Assembly: GCA_910584075.1 (NCBI GenBank)
Contig: CAJTZI010000073.1
Span: 1-7,804, forward strand
Origin: an uncultured Oscillibacter sp.
Lineage (GTDB): Bacteria; Bacillota; Clostridia; Oscillospirales; Oscillospiraceae
Reading direction: 5' to 3'
DNA length: 7,804 nucleotides
This document shows, piece after piece, positions 5,742-7,804 of the stretch. Under the pieces are notes generated by a model. That model saw nothing but the letters and a program-made list of their open reading frames with translations, was not told the origin of the DNA and did not search any database. Numbering within the stretch: the first letter of the stretch is position 1; each line of letters starts with the position of its first letter. Made by a program: the position numbers and the translations under genes.

Positions 5742-6607
5742 GATACTACGGCAGCGTGTACCGTCCGCCCTCCGAGGCCCGGAGCCTGATCGTCCAGGTG
5801 ACCTACGGGTGCAGCCACAATACCTGTGCCTTTTGCAGCATGTACAAGGAGAAGCGGTTCGCCCTGCGGCCGTTGGACGAGGTGCTGGAGGATTTCCGTC
5901 TGGCCCGGCAGGTCTACCGCCATGTGGATAAGGTTTTTTTGGCCGACGGCGACGCCCTGGTCCGGAAAGCTGGAGAGCTTTACACGATTTTGGACACGGT
6001 TCGGGAGCTGTTCCCGGAGTGTGGGCGGGTCACCAGCTACGCCTCCCCCGCCAGCATCCGCATTCGGACGGAGGAGGAACTGCGGACGCTGCGGGAGAAG
6101 GGACTGACCATGGTCTACATGGGCCTGGAGTCCGGCAGCGACCAGGTGCTGACCCTGATGTGCAAGGGCCATCCGGCGTCGGAGATCGTGGAGATGGGAC
6201 GGAAGGTCCGAGGTAGCGGCATCGCCCTGTCCGTCACCGCCATCACGGGCCTGGGAGGGCCGGAGCTGCTGGAGCGCCACGCCTTGGACACCGCCGCCGC
6301 CTTCAACGCCATGAATCCGGAGTACATCGGGATGCTGACGCTGATGGTGGAGCCGGAGACGCCTCTGTACGACTGGGTCCACGACGGCACGTTCCACCTG
6401 CTGGACCAGCGCCAGGTGCTGGAGGAGACCCGTCTTCTGGTGGAGGCGCTGGACAGTCCCGGCAGTGTGTTCCGCATGAACCACGCCAGCAACTACCTGG
6501 CTCTCCGGGGGACGCTGAACCGGGACCGGGATGCCATGCTGGCGGAGATCGGCCGGGCGGAGCGGGATTTGAGCCGCCTGCGCCCCGAGTCCTGGAGAGG
6601 CCTGTAA
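5738..6607 (+). CDS. Radical SAM protein of unknown function (Elp3/MiaB-NifB-like core)
   Basis: A 289-residue radical S-adenosylmethionine enzyme. The ATG at 5738 overlaps the aminotransferase TGA (ATGA), so translation is probably coupled. An in-frame start further upstream (5561) would lie inside the aminotransferase gene and gives no family-like residues, so it is rejected. The FeS-cluster motif is C25-x4-C30-x2-C33 in YGCSHNTCAFCSMYK, with one residue more than the classic CxxxCxxC spacing. FLADGDAL (67-74) and MGLESGSDQVL (128-138) are the following strands of the radical SAM barrel, the latter resembling the GxES-type SAM-contact motif. A C-terminal NHASNYLALRGTL (248-260) looks characteristic of a clostridial subfamily. 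There is no B12-binding domain, TRAM domain or second cysteine cluster. Substrate is unknown; coupling to the aminotransferase is the only functional hint. Two hairpins follow the stop codon. Confidence 0.88.
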   Translation: MRYYGSVYRPPSEARSLIVQVTYGCSHNTCAFCSMYKEKRFALRPLDEVLEDFRLARQVYRHVDKVFLADGDALVRKAGELYTILDTVRELFPECGRVTSYASPASIRIRTEEELRTLREKGLTMVYMGLESGSDQVLTLMCKGHPASEIVEMGRKVRGSGIALSVTAITGLGGPELLERHALDTAAAFNAMNPEYIGMLTLMVEPETPLYDWVHDGTFHLLDQRQVLEETRLLVEALDSPGSVFRMNHASNYLALRGTLNRDRDAMLAEIGRAERDLSRLRPESWRGL

Positions 6608-6728
6608 AGAGTTGACGTTCAAGGTCACCCGTTTCAAAGAACGGTGGGGGTGCGGGGGCAGAGCCCCTGCGGTTTTGAGCGAAACAGGAAAATGGCGCAG
6701 GGGAAGCTGCGCCGCCGGCAAAATCCAA
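6608..6728 (+). repeat. Palindrome-rich convergent intergenic region
   Basis: This non-coding stretch lies between the radical SAM gene and the pyrI terminator. It holds TTGACGTTCAA (6612-6622), a weak CCGTT/AACGG dyad, a hairpin GCGGGGGC/GCCCCTGC (6652-6659 with 6663-6670, AGA loop, one G-U) followed by GGTTTT, and a hairpin GGCGCAG/CTGCGCC (6694-6700 with 6707-6713). The GGGGCAGAGCCCC-type core resembles GC-rich palindromes scattered between genes of high-GC Clostridia; that resemblance is from general experience, not a search. The first hairpin and its short T-run could serve as a weak + strand terminator for the radical SAM gene. Confidence 0.5.
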
Positions 6729-6763
6729 AAGGGCCGCCGCCTCAGAACGAGGCGGCGGCCCTT
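6725..6763 (-). terminator. Intrinsic terminator of pyrBI (partly bidirectional)
   Basis: AAGGGCCGCCGCCTC (6729-6743) and GAGGCGGCGGCCCTT (6749-6763) form a perfect 15-bp stem with a five-base loop. Read on the - strand, the stem begins seven bases after the pyrI stop codon and is followed by TTTTGGATTTT, a good U-tract. Read on the + strand, it is followed only by CCGATCTTC, so it would stop convergent transcription from the radical SAM gene less efficiently. Confidence 0.88.
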
Positions 6764-6770
6764 CCGATCT

Positions 6771-7196
6771 TCAAAACTTCCTGTCAATCGCGGTCTCGCA
6801 GTAAGCGCAGCGATAAGTGTGCCGTTCGGGGTCGCTGAGCAGAAATACGGCGTCCAGCTGGGGCTCCGCCGTGGTGATGCACCGGGGGTTCTTGCACCGA
6901 ATGACATTCACCAGTCTCTGGGGCAGCTCCAGATGCTTTTTTTCCTTCAGCTTCCCGTCCCGGATGATGTTGACAGTGATGCTGGCGTCGATATAGCCCA
7001 GGACGTCCAGGTCCAGGTCCATGGGGGAGTCGATCTTGATGATGTCCTTTTTCCCCATATGGCCGCTGCGGGCGTTTTTGATGATGGCCACCTGGCAGTC
7101 CAGGCGGTCCAGGTGCAGGTGCTTGTAGATCTCCATGCTTTTGCCGGATTGAATGTGATCCAGGACCACGCCGTTGGAAATGCTGTCAATATTCAT
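6771..7196 (-). CDS. pyrI: Aspartate carbamoyltransferase regulatory subunit
   Basis: The non-catalytic subunit of class-B aspartate carbamoyltransferase. In E. coli it binds CTP, UTP and ATP and carries feedback control of pyrimidine synthesis to PyrB. It is 141 residues here (about 150 in E. coli). The N-terminal allosteric domain includes VLDHIQSGKSMEIYKHL (11-27) and NARSGHMGKKDIIKID (41-56). The C-terminal zinc domain has the four ligands C101-x4-C106-x23-C130-x2-C133, matching the canonical spacing that docks onto the catalytic trimer. The ATG (7196-7194) has AGGAGG ten bases upstream (7212-7207), a site that overlaps the pyrB stop codon region. Order pyrB-pyrI and a 15-bp gap indicate one operon with coupled translation. 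A strong terminator follows. Nucleotide response here is inferred from the family. Confidence 0.97.
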   Translation of the reverse strand: MNIDSISNGVVLDHIQSGKSMEIYKHLHLDRLDCQVAIIKNARSGHMGKKDIIKIDSPMDLDLDVLGYIDASITVNIIRDGKLKEKKHLELPQRLVNVIRCKNPRCITTAEPQLDAVFLLSDPERHTYRCAYCETAIDRKF

Positions 7197-7211
7197 ACCG
7201 TAAAACCCTCC

Positions 7212-7804
7212 TCAGACGTGGATGTCCAGCAGCTTCAAGATCAGCGCCATGCGGATGAACTTGCCGTTTTTCACCTGCTTCCAGTAGGCGGCCCGGGGAT
7301 CCTTGTCCACGGCTACGGCGATCTCGTTGACCCGGGGCAGGGGGTGGAGGATGGACAGGTCCGGCTTGGCGTTTTGCAGCTTCTCCGGCGTGAGGATATA
7401 GCTGTCCTTCAAGCGCAGGTAGTCCTCCTCGTTAAAGAACCGCTCCTTCTGGACACGGGTCATATACAGGATGTCCAGCTGGGGAATGACGGACTCCAGG
7501 TCCGTGGTCTGGGTGTAGGGGATGCTGTTGGACTTGAGGGACTGCTCCTTGACATACCGGGGCAGCTTCAGCTCCTCCGGGGAGATGAGGACAAAGTTGA
7601 TATTGCCGTACCGGCTGAGGGCGTTCACCAGGGAGTGGACGGTGCGACCGAATTTCAGGTCGCCGCAAAAGCCGATGGTGAAGCCGTCCAACCGCCCTTT
7701 CTCCCGGTGGATGGTCAGAAGGTCCGTCAGAGTCTGGGTGGGGTGGTTGTGGCCTCCGTCCCCGGCGTTGATGATGGGGGCCTCGCTGAACTGGGCGGCG
7801 GCGT
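7212..7804 (-). CDS. pyrB: Aspartate carbamoyltransferase catalytic subunit, C-terminal part (5' end outside window)
   Basis: Catalyses carbamoyl phosphate + aspartate to N-carbamoyl-aspartate, the first committed step of pyrimidine synthesis. The frame is open on the - strand from the window edge (first full codon at 7802) to the TGA at 7214-7212, giving 196 residues of the roughly 310 expected. The N-terminal carbamoyl-phosphate domain with its STRTR motif is not in the window. Visible are INAGDGGHNHPTQTLTDL, CGDLKFGRTVHSL (with the family's GRTVHSL arginine), the aspartate-binding loop MTRVQKERF, and HPLPRVNEIAVAVD, which holds the conserved HPLPR. All resemble the E. coli-type, PyrI-regulated enzyme. 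A TTG at 7691 is internal, not the start, because conserved sequence continues upstream of it. It is followed within 15 bp by pyrI. Confidence 0.97.
   Translation of the reverse strand, partial: AAAQFSEAPIINAGDGGHNHPTQTLTDLLTIHREKGRLDGFTIGFCGDLKFGRTVHSLVNALSRYGNINFVLISPEELKLPRYVKEQSLKSNSIPYTQTTDLESVIPQLDILYMTRVQKERFFNEEDYLRLKDSYILTPEKLQNAKPDLSILHPLPRVNEIAVAVDKDPRAAYWKQVKNGKFIRMALILKLLDIHV

Noticed and set aside
4287..6907. Long - strand frames at 4287-5408 and 5609-6907 opposite the aminotransferase and radical SAM genes
   Set aside because: Same reason: antisense shadows of well-supported genes, low-complexity translations, and one runs through the pyrI terminator and into pyrI in the wrong frame.
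7689..7691. TTG at 7691 as the start of pyrB
   Set aside because: The frame continues to the window edge with the conserved PyrB sequence INAGDGGHNHPTQTL, so the gene simply runs out of the window.

Overview
The window is GC-rich, almost fully coding bacterial DNA. It reads as chromosome of a strictly anaerobic, high-GC member of the Clostridia; an Oscillospiraceae-like gut anaerobe is the best guess. The reasons are an [FeFe]-hydrogenase, strong Shine-Dalgarno sites, GC-biased third codon positions, a separate PyrI regulatory subunit next to PyrB, and a glpK leader of the kind low in the Firmicutes. The lineage is inferred from gene content and style, not from a phylogenetic marker. I see no mobile element, CRISPR array, tRNA or rRNA.

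Layout. On the + strand, 1-504 is the 3' end of an [FeFe]-hydrogenase catalytic subunit, followed by a terminator-like hairpin. Then come a Mn-type superoxide dismutase (617-1261) and a very good sigma-A promoter (1269-1297). That promoter leads into a terminator-like hairpin in the leader of glycerol kinase glpK (1383-2870). After glpK, still on +, are a malic enzyme (2933-4105), a 100-residue tryptophan-rich protein of unknown function (4117-4419), a group-Ic-type aspartate aminotransferase (4467-5741) and a radical SAM protein whose ATG overlaps the aminotransferase stop codon (5738-6607). The - strand carries pyrB (5' end outside the window) and pyrI, which read toward the radical SAM gene. 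The two transcription units converge on a 163-bp non-coding stretch with several GC-rich hairpins, including the perfect 15-bp pyrBI terminator.

How the genes fit together. Glycerol kinase feeds glycerol-3-phosphate into lower glycolysis. Malic enzyme interconverts malate and pyruvate with NAD(P)H, and the aminotransferase links oxaloacetate to aspartate. Aspartate is the substrate of the aspartate carbamoyltransferase (PyrB catalytic, PyrI regulatory) at the right end. The hydrogenase disposes of reductant, and the superoxide dismutase protects against oxygen. These are housekeeping enzymes, and the neighbourhood is not obviously one pathway.

The points most worth a second look are the promoter-terminator-SD arrangement in front of glpK (a likely antitermination switch, as with GlpP), the absence of the HPr-phosphorylated histidine loop in this GlpK, the translationally coupled radical SAM protein of unknown function, and the palindrome-rich convergent intergenic region. 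I found no convincing new multi-gene system here.
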